DNA from: Fomitopsis serialis
Taxonomy: Eukaryota > Basidiomycota > Agaricomycetes > Polyporales > Fomitopsidaceae
DNA length: 64,000 bases
NCBI RefSeq assembly: GCF_022376445.1
Contig: NW_025954977.1
Span: 1 to 64,000 of the forward strand
Reading direction: 5' to 3'
Shown: positions 23,749 through 37,626 of the stretch, piece after piece
How positions within the stretch are numbered: the stretch's first letter is position 1
Layout of the letters: every line of letters starts with the position of its first letter
The notes under the pieces: generated by a model
What the model was told of the DNA's origin: nothing
The model's input: only the letters and a program-made list of their open reading frames with translations
Databases searched by the model: none
Position numbers and translations under genes: made by a program

Positions 23749-24477
23749 ATGGTCTTCACCCTGACAACCTACGATGTATTTCTCAAAGATAACCACATCC
23801 TCGTAGCATACTGCTACACCAAGGACGGATTGTCGAGACGTTCCGAACTCAACCTCGACGAACACATCGGCAATGTCGACGGGTCGTTCCACATCCTGAA
23901 GCCCTCTGACAGCCACTTCTTCTCGCACACCTCGAGGGACATCACCTACAAAGACGGCGTGATGCGCGCGTCCCTGCGCAAACTATCTCAAGATTACAAC
24001 ATCACTTCTGTCTGCCTCGACCTGTACATCGTGAACGACAACGGGTGTCTCAAATTTCGCAAACCGCAGTGAGTCCGTTACCAGTCACCCAAGCTCTCTC
24101 CGATGGGCTGAGGCCACCACGCCAGTAGCGGAGACATCCTCTCGTCGTGCCGCACGTTCTCCCTGACGTACTCCGTCCTGTCCGCGCTCTGCCTCGGGCC
24201 GGACGGCGCGTGGCACGCGTCGTCCCTCGACCTCGACGAGCACTACAGCGTGTACGAGGGGGCCGTGGTCCCCATCGGGACGCACTTCTACCGCGGGGTC
24301 CGCAACGCGTCGTTCCAGGTGCGCGGGGCCCGTGCGTTGCTGTGCGCGGAGGTTCGCACGGAACATGGACAGTTCAGGCACGGCGAGGTGGATCTCACCA
24401 ACTGTGTCTTCAACCGCGATGGCAAGCTTGCGTTCGAGCTCGACCTGAGTGGCTCAAAGCCATTCAAGCTTATGTAG
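23749..24477 (+). CDS. Cyanovirin-N homolog (CVNH) lectin-like protein
   Basis: CVNH proteins are small beta-rich proteins, several of which bind high-mannose glycans. Two exons, 23749-24068 and 24126-24477, sum to 672 nt (223 residues plus stop). Typical CVNH elements appear twice: a Leu-x-Ala-x-Cys strand (ILVAYCYTKDG, VLSALCLGPDG) followed by Ser-x-Leu-x-Leu-Asp-Glu-His (SELNLDEHIGNVDGSF, SSLDLDEHYSVYEGA). So the protein has two related halves of about 107 residues, rather than a single CVNH of about 100 residues. No signal peptide or membrane segment is seen, so it is probably cytosolic. It has a TATA box and no frame lesions. Sugar binding is inferred from the family only. Confidence 0.8.
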
Positions 24478-26065
24478 GAGTACGTGGCATCGCATGTGGG
24501 CGTGCATAGTTCGGAATCAAAATGTCGACATTTAGACTGCAAGGTGATCACTAGCTCAGTAACTTGATGGAATACGCGAGTCGTGTGCTTACTAGATCTA
24601 CGCATGACATGGTCCCGGTGGAAGATCTTCCGAGTGGCACATCGTGTAATAGTATGTCCCGCCTGGGCAGCTCAACGGCTCTACGTCGTCGACGCCGAAG
24701 TCGCATCCACCGCGATGCAGTCGTCCGCCCTCCATCAATGTCCAATGTTAGTATGCAGCGAGGTGTGCGTGTCCGTTGTGATGGCACGATACCGGCGATC
24801 GTCACAGCCTCTAGGTAAGGATCATTCCGACGGCCCTCAATGTTTGACGGGAGATCCTCACCTCGGATGCTCAGGCCCAAGCTCAGGCTCACCCTCGAGA
24901 ATACATCCAAGTTCACTTCCACGGTCGAGGGTGCTTACGCGCCGGATGTCCTTTCATGCAGAGCCGCGTGGTTGCTCTCACGCATGTCGAGACGTAGCTG
25001 AAAGACACCTCGTATCTGAGTCAACAACGGGTCAGTCCGCCTTGTACAGGCCTCAAGGCCTTACGACCCTTCGAGTGTACACTCCGGCTCAGCACACTCC
25101 GTGGAACCAATAATAGCACTCACACATAAGAATAGACCGGCGACCGCACAGCGCTTCGAGGAAAAGAAATGCATCCTATTCGTGCCTACTGACGTGTATT
25201 CTTGGGCTACACAACACGACGTATGCACACCCTGCCGGCGGAGGCAGAGCGGCTCCGGCCTCAGACGCGGTCGCAAGCCGCAGCGTCTGTGTAGTATATA
25301 TACTCACCGCAAGTTCCGCGACCGCTCGCGACGGAGTGCTGTTCATATATTTATAGCCCCTCCGACTCGGCTAGGACGAGTTGCTCGCGCGCGGAGGTCG
25401 CTTCGGCATGTGGGACAGACGCTGCTATACATACATAACTATTAACATCGACAACTGCCTGCAGGGTATACTTACCGCCGGGAAGTTACAAAGCCCCGGG
25501 GATATCATTGGCCTCCAGAGATGAGCGGTCCTGCACAGCGCGGCACACCTCCGATGCTGAGGCCGCCGGCAAAAGAGCACCTAGCCGCGCGTAGCCTGCG
25601 TGCAAGCTTGCTACGGATCGCCCGAGAGCGCGACATGAATGTTTGAACCCCGAGCGCCGCTCCCGAAGTCGAGCCGGAAGTAAGGGTCCTGAAAGGAGAA
25701 ACGCGTTACGGAGGAAAGGATGGCTGCGGATGATATGGATGACTCGCCTGCTCCGTAAGTTATGTGCATTGCCGGGCCCCGAGTACATGTACACGAGCGT
25801 GCCTTTGGCTTTTTGCCGTCTGCGCGCATGCATATCGGAACGGAGGCTTCTGACATGGTCCGAGCGTCATTGCAGGTATCCCGGCGCGCATAGGATAGAC
25901 CTCGCGGAGGTCGAGCGGTTGTTGCATACGGCAGCAGAGCGCAAGGACGCAAGGCGTGGCGGTCCAGAGCGCGGCCATATGCGTGGCTCGATGTCTGTGA
26001 GGCGATCGCGCGATGATGATCGTCCGTGTGGCTACCGCCCGCGGTGCACCGAGGTGCTGCGGAGC
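24478..26065. other. Intergenic upstream of the copia element
   Basis: No frame shows a family motif. A 144-codon plus-strand frame at 25643-26077 is Arg-rich and low in hydrophobic order, and I do not support it. The right end runs into the 25-bp tandem repeat at 26066. Confidence 0.45.
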
Positions 26066-26115
26066 GCGAAAGCATGAGAAGAAGCGGGACGCGAAAGCAT
26101 GGGAGGAAGCGGAAC
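26066..26115 (+). repeat. Two 25-bp tandem repeat units at the retrotransposon insertion site
   Basis: Units at 26066-26090 and 26091-26115 share GCGAAAGCATG and a GAAGCGG tail and differ at a few bases. A third, partial unit begins at 31043, directly after the retrotransposon and its target duplication. The element therefore inserted within a three-unit array. Confidence 0.75.
26111..26115 (+). repeat. Target-site duplication, left copy (GGAAC)
   Basis: GGAAC directly precedes the 5' LTR and recurs at 31038-31042 directly after the 3' LTR, as expected for 5-bp staggered integration by copia-type integrase. Confidence 0.85.
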
Positions 26116-26371
26116 TGTTGAGGTGGGACCGAGACGCGGGCGCTTGTGATGACACGGACACGTGACGAACGAACGGACTCAACGGACGCGCGTAGAGTAG
26201 AGCTACCTCAGTCGAGTACCACGAGGACGCGACTGAGGTAAGCTTGTTTGTAGTTTTATTCTCGGATGCTGGGCACTGATACTGTATTCCTAGACTCTGT
26301 AACCTTAACAGGTAGTGTAGCAATCGAGTCGAGTACCACGAGGACGCGACTGAGACTCTGTAACCTTAACA
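26116..26371 (+). repeat. 5' long terminal repeat
   Basis: 256 bp, TG...CA ends. It contains an internal duplication: the block GTACCACGAGGACGCGACTG occurs twice, and so does GACTCTGTAACCTTAACA, the second copy forming the LTR end. A 10-bp inverted repeat, ACCTCAGTCG (26205-26214) and CGACTGAGGT (26230-26239), could form a hairpin. Confidence 0.92.
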
Positions 26372-26384
26372 GGTTATGAGCCCC
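26372..26384 (+). other. Primer-binding site complementary to the initiator tRNA-Met anticodon arm
   Basis: GGTTATGAGCCCC follows the LTR directly. Its complement, GGGCTCATAACC, matches the conserved anticodon stem-loop of eukaryotic initiator tRNA-Met (CAU) rather than a tRNA 3' end. This is the half-tRNA priming known for Drosophila copia. Confidence 0.75.
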
Positions 26385-26518
26385 GTGTCGTTTTTTTAGC
26401 CGCTTCCTCGTTCACCCCGACGACGCTTTAAGGGTACAACCACCCGTCTTCGACGTTCCCACGATACAACAATCGTTTTCACGCGCATATAGTCATCGAA
26501 ACAACGCATACACTCACT

Positions 26519-29500
26519 ATGTCGGACGACAAGGAGAAGGTCATCATACTTCCCGAGAACTTCCATCTGAGTCGCACAAACTGGGTCCAATGGAAAAGTA
26601 AAGTCCTCACCATCGTCGAGCTTCAGGGTAAACTTGGCCATCTTCTCGGAAAAACGCCTGCTCCTCAGCCTGCCGGCGCCACTCCCACACCCGACGAAAC
26701 CACAGCGCTTACGAAATGGACGAAGGACGACCTTCACGCGAAGGCTACGTGTACTCTCAACATGGACATCGAGAGTTGCGGGGTCGAACCACTCGGCCTA
26801 ACGGCGGCCGAGTTCTGGAAGGCGCTGTTGGCGGTGAAGGAGAGGCGGAGCGAACTGGCGGTGCTGAATGCGGAGGAATACTTGAAGAAATGCAAGTACG
26901 TCCCGGGTGCGGATATCCACGCCCATTTCGAAGAATTACGCCGTCGCCGCAAGGCGTGTCGCGAGATGGGATCGCCCCTCACCGACCACCGATTCGCCAT
27001 CATTATATGCCAATCCATGGGCGACGTTTACAACCATATCACTGCCGGTCTCCTTACGAAGTCTGACCCCGAGGACGTCATCCTGACGATCCTCGCCGTG
27101 CATGACAACGAGATGCTACGAACTGGGCAGCCGCAGAACCCTCTCGGAGTCACACAGACCGCGGCACCGGGCGAGCAACTTACGTCGGCGTTTATGACCG
27201 CGTCGAAAGCGCAGCTCATCTGCGACTGGTGTTTGTGGAAAGGCCACTCGAAGGAGCGCTGCTTCTGCGAGGGAGGCGGCATGGCAGGTCAGCAGCCGGC
27301 TACCTGGAAGTCGCAGCCACGCCCGAAGAAAGGATCACCAGCAGATCTAGCCCACCCCACCTCGAGCGTTCCGACTGCTAACGTCACCGCGACAGCGTCA
27401 ACCATCACATCGACTCCGAACTACAACGTGTTCATGGCTACCGCTACAGTCACGCACGCGGAGCTCAATACACCTGCAGGCACCATACGAGCGTACCTCG
27501 ACTCTGGGGCCAGTCACCATTATTTCACCGACCGAGTTCACTTCTCCGAGTATCTTCCTTTAACTCCTCACTCCGGGAACAGTGCAAAACGTGGAGCCGA
27601 CTTCACAATCGTAGGAGTTGGGTGCGTCCACGCGGAGATGATCATTGAAGGACAACGGTCGATTGTGACGTTCCGAAACGCGCTCCACGTACCGGAGCTC
27701 GCAGCAAACCTGATATCTTTATCGCGGATTGACGGAAGTGGATGCAATATCCAGATCAAGAACGGAGAGATGCGCATAGCTCGCCAAGGCGGAGTGAATC
27801 CCATCCTCATCGGGAAGATGATGCCGAACAACCTCTATGAAGTCGTCTTGGCCCGCGTCAATGGGAAGTCGATCCCTTCCGAAAGCACTAAGGAGCCGAG
27901 CGCGCTAGCGTCCTTGACCAACGCAAAAGCAGCCGATGTCCACACCTGGCATCGCCGCTTCGGACACGCGAGCGAGCGCACTGTGATGGAGATGGCCAAG
28001 TCCGGCGCAGTGTCGGGCATGGAGATCGTCGGAGGCATGCCGCTCGGCAAATGCGAAGATTGTATCAAGGGGAAGCACCCACGCACCCCGTTCACCTCGT
28101 CCTGCGTCGAGGAGGAAGTATGTGAACGCATCTACATCGACCTAACCGGTCGAGCGCGTGAACCGTCGATGGGTGGAGCGTATCACGGGATGACCCTACA
28201 CGATGGCAAGTCGTCGTTCGAAGTATGCGACACGCTGAAAACCAAGGAAGCGTCGGAGACCCTCGAGTCATTCAGCGGGTTCAAAGCAATGGCGGAACTG
28301 CACACGGGGAAGAAGATTCGTCGCATACGCACCGACAATGGCCACGAATTCGACAACGCCCTTTGGGAAGCCTTCACGCGTAAGCACGGGATCATACACG
28401 AGATGACGACGCCGTATACGCCGCAGCAGGACGGAGTGGCAGAACGCGGCCACCGCACCTTGGGCGACCATGCTAGGTCAATGCTGTTCGACGCCGGTCT
28501 CCCTGTGAGCCTATGGGCAGAGGCGTACAGAACTGCGACGTACCTGAAGAACCTGACGGCGTCGGCAAGGCAAGGCGGGCGAACTCCCTACGAGTCGTGG
28601 TTCGGAAAGGTGCCGGATGTTGCGCATCTACGAGCGTTCGGCTCTATAGCTTGGGCGAAGGTGCCCGACGAAACTCGCACGAAACTCGATCCGAAGTCTA
28701 TACGATGCATCTTAGTGGGCTATACCGAGAACGCTAACTACCGTCTGTGGGATCCAGCAACCAACCGCGTAATCCGAAGCCGAGACGTCATATTCGAGGA
28801 GGGTCCAGGGCATCGGACACTGACCCAGGAGGCCCAAGATGTCTCCGTGGTGGTGTCCGCTGGCACACAAGTCACCGAGCCGACGGACGAGGCGTTGGCA
28901 CCCAAAGTCGTGGAGCCCGAGCCCGAGCCAATGGACAATGTCAACGCCGCGCCCGTCTTGGAACCGCGCGAGCCTATCGCTCCTCGTCGATCAGCGAGAG
29001 CGCCTGTACCGAGTGTGAAACTCCGTGAGTCGCGCGAGTCGGATGCGCGCGAGGCAGAAGCACGAGAGAAGGGCGAGCCATGGGCAGCTGACGGACTGGG
29101 GGAGTCTGGTCGCAACCTGAGCCCGGAAGGCGCATATCTGGCGATGTTCACGGAGGCGGTCCCAGTTGGTCATGACGACGGAGTGAAGTGGTACCGCGGG
29201 GGTAAAACACCGGAGACCTACAAGGAGGCGGCGCGAGAACCGGAGGTATGGACGCCGTCGATGGACAGCGAAATCAACGGCTTAGCAAAGATCAATGCTT
29301 GGGAACTCGTACCTCGCACGCCCGACATGAACGTCATTGGGAATAAATGGGTATACGCACGGAAATTCGACGGAGACGAGGGAGCCGACGGAAGGTGGAA
29401 ACCGAAGGCGAGGCTGGTGGCGAAGGGTTTTCAGCAGATACCCGGAGTCGACTACTTCGAGACTCATGCATCAGTTGTACGTTTCGAATCCCTGCGTCTG

Positions 29501-30787
29501 GTTTGTGCGACGGCGGTCGTACGCGATATGGAAATGGCCCAAGACGACGTCGAGAAGGCCTACCTGAACGCGTCCCCGGAGGAAACTATCTACATGGAGC
29601 AACCGGCCGGATACGTCTCCAAAGAATTTCCGACGCACGTCTGCAGGATGGTGCGCGGACTGTATGGATGCATGCAGGCGGGGAATGACTGGTGGAAGCA
29701 TCTGGATGAGACGTACCAGGACCTTGGGTTCTCGCGATCGCGGTCAGACGAATGCGTGCGGGCGAGGTTCGATGAGGACGGATTGGCAATCACCGCGACG
29801 TACACGGACGACATTGGGGAGGCAGCGGACTCGGTCGAGGGGCTGGCAACCGTGCGATCCGAACTCGCTGTGCGGTACCGGCTCAGCGGGGGAGGTGAGT
29901 TCAAGTACATGCTCGGCGTTTTGATCGAGCGAGACCGGGCGCAGAAGACGATGCGGATGTCCCAGCGCGCCTACGCCGAACGCGTACTGGATAGGTTCGG
30001 GATGAAGGACTCTAACCCGGTCCGCACACCACTCGAGCCAGGCTGCAAATTATCAAAAGAGGCTGAGCCGGCGACCGCTGAACAGCGCGAGGAGATGGAG
30101 AAGATCCCCTACCGTGAGGCTCTGGGCGCGATCATGTACCTCGCCGTTGCGACTCGCCCCGACCTCGCATACCCTGTACAGCTGCTAAGTCGGTTCATGG
30201 CAAACCCGAGTTACGAGCACTGGCGTGCGCTCAAACGTGTGCTTCGCTACGTCAAAGGCACCCTCGACTACGGGCTGACTTACGACGGCAACCACTCGGC
30301 AGGTCTTCAGCCCACGGTGTACACGGACGCGTCGCAGGGCGATTGCGTTGACACGGGGCGGTCCACGCACGGTTACGTGGTAATGATGGCAGGCGGACCC
30401 GTCTCGTGGAGCTCACGTAGGCAAGCAGTCGTGACCTTGTCGACGACCGAGGCCGAATACATCGCGGCGGTACACGCGGGGCAGACAGGCGTGTGGATCG
30501 CGAACTTCATGGACGAGATCTATGTGCCGATCGCACGTCCGGTGGTGATTCGGATGGATAGTGCTGGGGGAGAGAGCTTAGCGACGCGCTCGACGAACTT
30601 CTCGCGAGTGCGTCACTTGCACATCCGGTACCACTGGTTGCGAGAGGCAATACGTGGTAAGCAATTGAAGATCATTCATATTCCGGGCTCAGAGAACCCT
30701 GCGGACATTTTTACGAAGGCCCTTACTTTACCTACGCTACTTAAACACCTACTTTACATGCGCGTCGCGGTCCCGGGGGAGTGTTGA
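26519..30787 (+). CDS. Gag-Pol polyprotein of the copia element (1422 residues)
   Basis: A single open frame encodes the whole polyprotein. The gag N-terminus (NFHLSRTNWVQWKSKVL) is UBN2-like. It is followed by a CCHC zinc knuckle at C235-C248 (CDWCLWKGHSKERC) and the aspartic protease motif DSGA at residue 328. A GAG-pre-integrase zinc finger comes next, with TWHRRFGH from about 476 and CEDC later. The integrase catalytic triad is D541, D606 and E642, with the exact D-x35-E spacing. Reverse transcriptase includes KARLVAKGFQQ, DVEKAYLNA and the catalytic box YTDD at 1095-1098, where YVDD is usual. RNase H has D1270, E1311 or E1313 and D1347, then the copia-typical NPADIFTKAL. No frameshift separates gag from pol. 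The last codons GGG GAG TGT TGA run through the purine tract into the 3' LTR, whose sixth base ends the stop codon. Confidence 0.95.
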   Translation: MSDDKEKVIILPENFHLSRTNWVQWKSKVLTIVELQGKLGHLLGKTPAPQPAGATPTPDETTALTKWTKDDLHAKATCTLNMDIESCGVEPLGLTAAEFWKALLAVKERRSELAVLNAEEYLKKCKYVPGADIHAHFEELRRRRKACREMGSPLTDHRFAIIICQSMGDVYNHITAGLLTKSDPEDVILTILAVHDNEMLRTGQPQNPLGVTQTAAPGEQLTSAFMTASKAQLICDWCLWKGHSKERCFCEGGGMAGQQPATWKSQPRPKKGSPADLAHPTSSVPTANVTATASTITSTPNYNVFMATATVTHAELNTPAGTIRAYLDSGASHHYFTDRVHFSEYLPLTPHSGNSAKRGADFTIVGVGCVHAEMIIEGQRSIVTFRNALHVPELAANLISLSRIDGSGCNIQIKNGEMRIARQGGVNPILIGKMMPNNLYEVVLARVNGKSIPSESTKEPSALASLTNAKAADVHTWHRRFGHASERTVMEMAKSGAVSGMEIVGGMPLGKCEDCIKGKHPRTPFTSSCVEEEVCERIYIDLTGRAREPSMGGAYHGMTLHDGKSSFEVCDTLKTKEASETLESFSGFKAMAELHTGKKIRRIRTDNGHEFDNALWEAFTRKHGIIHEMTTPYTPQQDGVAERGHRTLGDHARSMLFDAGLPVSLWAEAYRTATYLKNLTASARQGGRTPYESWFGKVPDVAHLRAFGSIAWAKVPDETRTKLDPKSIRCILVGYTENANYRLWDPATNRVIRSRDVIFEEGPGHRTLTQEAQDVSVVVSAGTQVTEPTDEALAPKVVEPEPEPMDNVNAAPVLEPREPIAPRRSARAPVPSVKLRESRESDAREAEAREKGEPWAADGLGESGRNLSPEGAYLAMFTEAVPVGHDDGVKWYRGGKTPETYKEAAREPEVWTPSMDSEINGLAKINAWELVPRTPDMNVIGNKWVYARKFDGDEGADGRWKPKARLVAKGFQQIPGVDYFETHASVVRFESLRLVCATAVVRDMEMAQDDVEKAYLNASPEETIYMEQPAGYVSKEFPTHVCRMVRGLYGCMQAGNDWWKHLDETYQDLGFSRSRSDECVRARFDEDGLAITATYTDDIGEAADSVEGLATVRSELAVRYRLSGGGEFKYMLGVLIERDRAQKTMRMSQRAYAERVLDRFGMKDSNPVRTPLEPGCKLSKEAEPATAEQREEMEKIPYREALGAIMYLAVATRPDLAYPVQLLSRFMANPSYEHWRALKRVLRYVKGTLDYGLTYDGNHSAGLQPTVYTDASQGDCVDTGRSTHGYVVMMAGGPVSWSSRRQAVVTLSTTEAEYIAAVHAGQTGVWIANFMDEIYVPIARPVVIRMDSAGGESLATRSTNFSRVRHLHIRYHWLREAIRGKQLKIIHIPGSENPADIFTKALTLPTLLKHLLYMRVAVPGEC
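30775..30781 (+). other. Polypurine tract
   Basis: GGGGGAG directly precedes the 3' LTR at 30782 and would prime plus-strand synthesis. It also encodes part of the last residues of the polyprotein. Confidence 0.75.
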
Positions 30788-31037
30788 GGTGGGACCGAGA
30801 CGCGGGCGCTTGTGATGACACGGACACGTGACGAACGAACGGACTCAACGGACGCGCGTAGAGTAGAGCTACCTCAGTCGAGTACCACGAGGACGCGACT
30901 GAGGTAAGCTTGTTTGTAGTTTTATTCTCGGATGCTGGGCACTGATACTGTATTCCTAGACTCTGTAACCTTAACAGGTAGTGTAGCAATCGAGTCGAGT
31001 ACCACGAGGACGCGACTGAGACTCTGTAACCTTAACA
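30782..31037 (+). repeat. 3' long terminal repeat
   Basis: 256 bp, read as identical to the 5' LTR over its whole length, including the internal duplication and hairpin. Its first six bases contain the stop codon of the polyprotein. The right target duplication GGAAC follows at 31038-31042. Confidence 0.92.
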
Positions 31038-31061
31038 GGAACGCGAAAGCATGGAAGGAAG

Positions 31062-35103
<4,042 letters not shown>

Positions 35104-36439
35104 GCGTGAGTCTTGATCTGACTGCTCTGATCTGACTGCAGTTCGGTCGTCTGTCTGTCCGTCTGATCGCTCGTCTGCTTGACAGACTGTGCGTCTTGCC
35201 CTAGAGGGGACATTTCCGGTTCGGTTTGGTCTGGGACACGTCTCCGCCTCCGCCTATGAACCCGCCTCCGCTCTACGCTCTACGCCTCGCGCCTCGCGTC
35301 CTTACTTATTATAATCCGTGCTCCCTCCGCTTCCGCTTCTCGTCTGTCACTCACCACGGACAATGTTGTATTGGACAATCTCTATCCCTCGCTGTGTCAT
35401 ACGATACCTGCCCACCCACGCACGTCGAACCATCGAAACACTGAACCTGTGCATACCAGATACAGCTCTTGCGTATACGTACGATATACATATACTCGGT
35501 CCCGCACCCGCAGTTATAACCTACAGCACCTTTTTAGTGCTTATTCGAGCTCTGTCTTTTTGTCAGTGCGTTCTTGCGTCGTGTATGATGTGCGTTGTGC
35601 GGTGTGTCGCGGCTTCTGTTGAGCGCGTTCGGAGAGTTGTGTCCCTCGGGTGTTCGGAGGCTAACATAATGCTAGTCTAGACGGTTCCGCGTCGGTGTAT
35701 ATTGATGTATACATACGTAGGGTACATGCATACGGAGTATGCGGTACAGCGTCCATAGTCCAACTTGATGATCGGTTCGATGCGCGGAGCAAGTGATGTT
35801 TGTCCAGTGAATCGCTGCACTGAACTCGAGCTCAATTGACTCATGTCTGCGCGTTTGAACCTCGAAGGACAGCATGCCGGGGTTATCAGCAGTACTTCAG
35901 GGATGAATGTCAGTAGGTTGGCAGAACTACCAGTGATTGTCGCCGATATAGTCACAGTGTGGGCAACGTAAGGTCTGACGTGCTTACCTGTCCCCGAAAG
36001 CAGCTGGGGCCTGTAAACACGACTCGCTGAGTCGGAGTACAAGGCCGCCCAGGCCCTGGTCCCAGGGTAGGCAATGGCATTGGACCTCAGGGTACGCAGT
36101 CTTCTGACTATATATGTTGGGTCGTGTTGGTTATCATAGAAGCTTGAGTGAAGTGAATGACGACGGAACCGGAGCTTGAGCTAGAAGCTTGAACGGAAGG
36201 CGCTGCCTCGTTCAGACGGCATTACTCAAGAGACAGATCGCCTTGCGATGCCACGAAGATTCCGTGTTCCGCGCCCGGTTCCCACTGCTATCGCTTCTTG
36301 TGCTGCTCTTCGCAAAGCGGCCTGCGTTTTATTGGCATTGGGCATCTCGTTGTCATATCACGTCAATCAATATGGGAGAGGAGAGATGGGGGTGGGAAAC
36401 GCACCGCACGCACGAGAATCACTGTACAGGAGAGGTCGA
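35104..36439. other. Intergenic downstream of the GMC gene
   Basis: It contains the GMC 3' UTR and low-complexity CT-rich DNA (about 35240-35350), then DNA without coding signal. Several short frames have no motif. Nothing supported. Confidence 0.45.
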
Positions 36440-36810
36440 ATAACAAGCAGCAGCGACGTAATAGGCATATAGCCGACGACGCAGTCCTTCACAAACCTGA
36501 TCAACAAGACGCCTATCAGGCGCACGCACAGAGCAGTCGTCACTAACTTGAGCTCACCACATCACGTTATATTGTTCGAACGTCGGGAGTTCACGTTGGC
36601 GACGGGTCATCCTGCTCCGCGCGCCCGAAGCGCACGACGGTACCGGGGGCATGCCCAGTGACCGCTCGATGTACCGGACATGACGTCCACCCTGAGCGGC
36701 TGCACGGGTGGGGAGCTTGGTACCATGGGAGGCGCGTCGCCAAGTTGGTCAGGATCGCCCGCGACGAGGACGCGATCATATCATTGGTCGCTATCAGCCA
36801 TCGATCTGAG
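36440..36810 (-). pseudogene. Decayed duplicate of the 3' end of the Met/Pro-rich gene
   Basis: Base-level similarity to 37510-37920 is visible in the same order. GTCCTTCACAAACCTG is shared exactly at about 36485 and 37564. This is followed by similar CAxACAGAG, CGCGCCCGAAG and GG(T/C)ACCAT segments. On the minus strand the copy reads MVPSSPPVQ where the downstream gene reads MVPSHPPVH. The frame soon breaks, so I treat it as a remnant left by tandem duplication. Confidence 0.45.
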
Positions 36811-36949
36811 GGGCACCTCGAGCGGAGGAATCGCCTATGATTGGAGGCGTGGGCGGTGCGGATGTGGAAAGGTCGGATGATGTACTCTGGGACGAAGAGT
36901 TGGCGATGTGGTACCACGGGTGACAGACTCGGGCTTCGGTTCGACACAA

Positions 36950-36977
36950 ACCCTCCACCTGGCGCCGTGTGGAGGGT
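36950..36977. repeat. 9-bp inverted repeat hairpin
   Basis: ACCCTCCAC (36950-36958) and its exact complement GTGGAGGGT (36969-36977) flank a 10-base GC-rich spacer. Function unknown. It could be a transcript terminator-like structure or chance. Confidence 0.4.
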
Positions 36978-37509
36978 CTTGGTATGAGACTAGACTCGGG
37001 CTCGTCGTCCTGGGCTCAAGTTGGTCCACCTGTGCATATATCGAGGCCAGGATCAGCTGTAGCTGCGTAGGCGTATAGTACTATCTAGACGTACCGCCTT
37101 GGCACCATGCTTGTCGTATAATTCCCGAAGATTCTACCGCCGTGATAAGTCATTACAAGACAAAACCGGCGTCGATGAACGTACTGGGTCTGATAGCACT
37201 TGGTATGCTTTCCTGTGGCATAACTTGTTGTTCGTGGTCAAACGGATTCGAATCACTGCCAGTGTCGCTCACGTACCTCATCTAGCATTGCGAGTCAGTG
37301 TTGGACTCAGGCAGATATGCAAGCCAGACGTACCTTGTAGACATGTTCTATGTACGCTCCCATCAGATCGCGGTCGATTACGTCTGGTGCGACCCTGGAT
37401 ATTCCTGATACTTACACATGTGGTATGAGGCTAGTATGGACGCAGAAGGGAAGGGCGAGAATCAGTAGCCTGAGTACTGCACGCACGGGAGTAGTTATAC
37501 AGCAGCAAG
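36978..37509. other. Spacer between the decayed copy and the Met/Pro-rich gene
   Basis: No supported coding signal or RNA gene. AGACTCGGGCT occurs just before the hairpin and again after it, as a short direct repeat. Confidence 0.35.
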
Positions 37510-37626
37510 CGAACATGGGAGCCTCAGCAGCAACATGATCAAGATCCAGTCCGACGAGACACATGTCCTTCACAAACCTGCCAAGCAACAAGGTGTGTCC
37601 AGTCAAACGCGCACACAGAGGAGTCA

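Larger units (their letters stand above)
26116..31037 (+). mobile_element. Complete Ty1/copia LTR retrotransposon, 4922 bp
   Basis: The element has 256-bp LTRs beginning TGTTGA and ending TTAACA, a 5-bp target duplication, a primer-binding site directly after the 5' LTR, one uninterrupted gag-pol frame, and a purine tract before the 3' LTR. Domain order is gag, protease, integrase, reverse transcriptase, RNase H, which defines the copia superfamily. I compared the two LTRs by eye and found no difference, so insertion is recent. All catalytic motifs are present, so the copy looks potentially autonomous. It lies between the cyanovirin and GMC genes and breaks no recognisable gene. Confidence 0.95.

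Noticed and set aside
25643..26077. 144-codon plus-strand frame left of the copia element
   Set aside because: Its end runs through the 25-bp repeats and the composition is not protein-like.
36950..36977. Hairpin as a transcription terminator of a gene
   Set aside because: No supported gene ends there, and intrinsic terminators are not used by fungal Pol II. Kept only as an inverted repeat.
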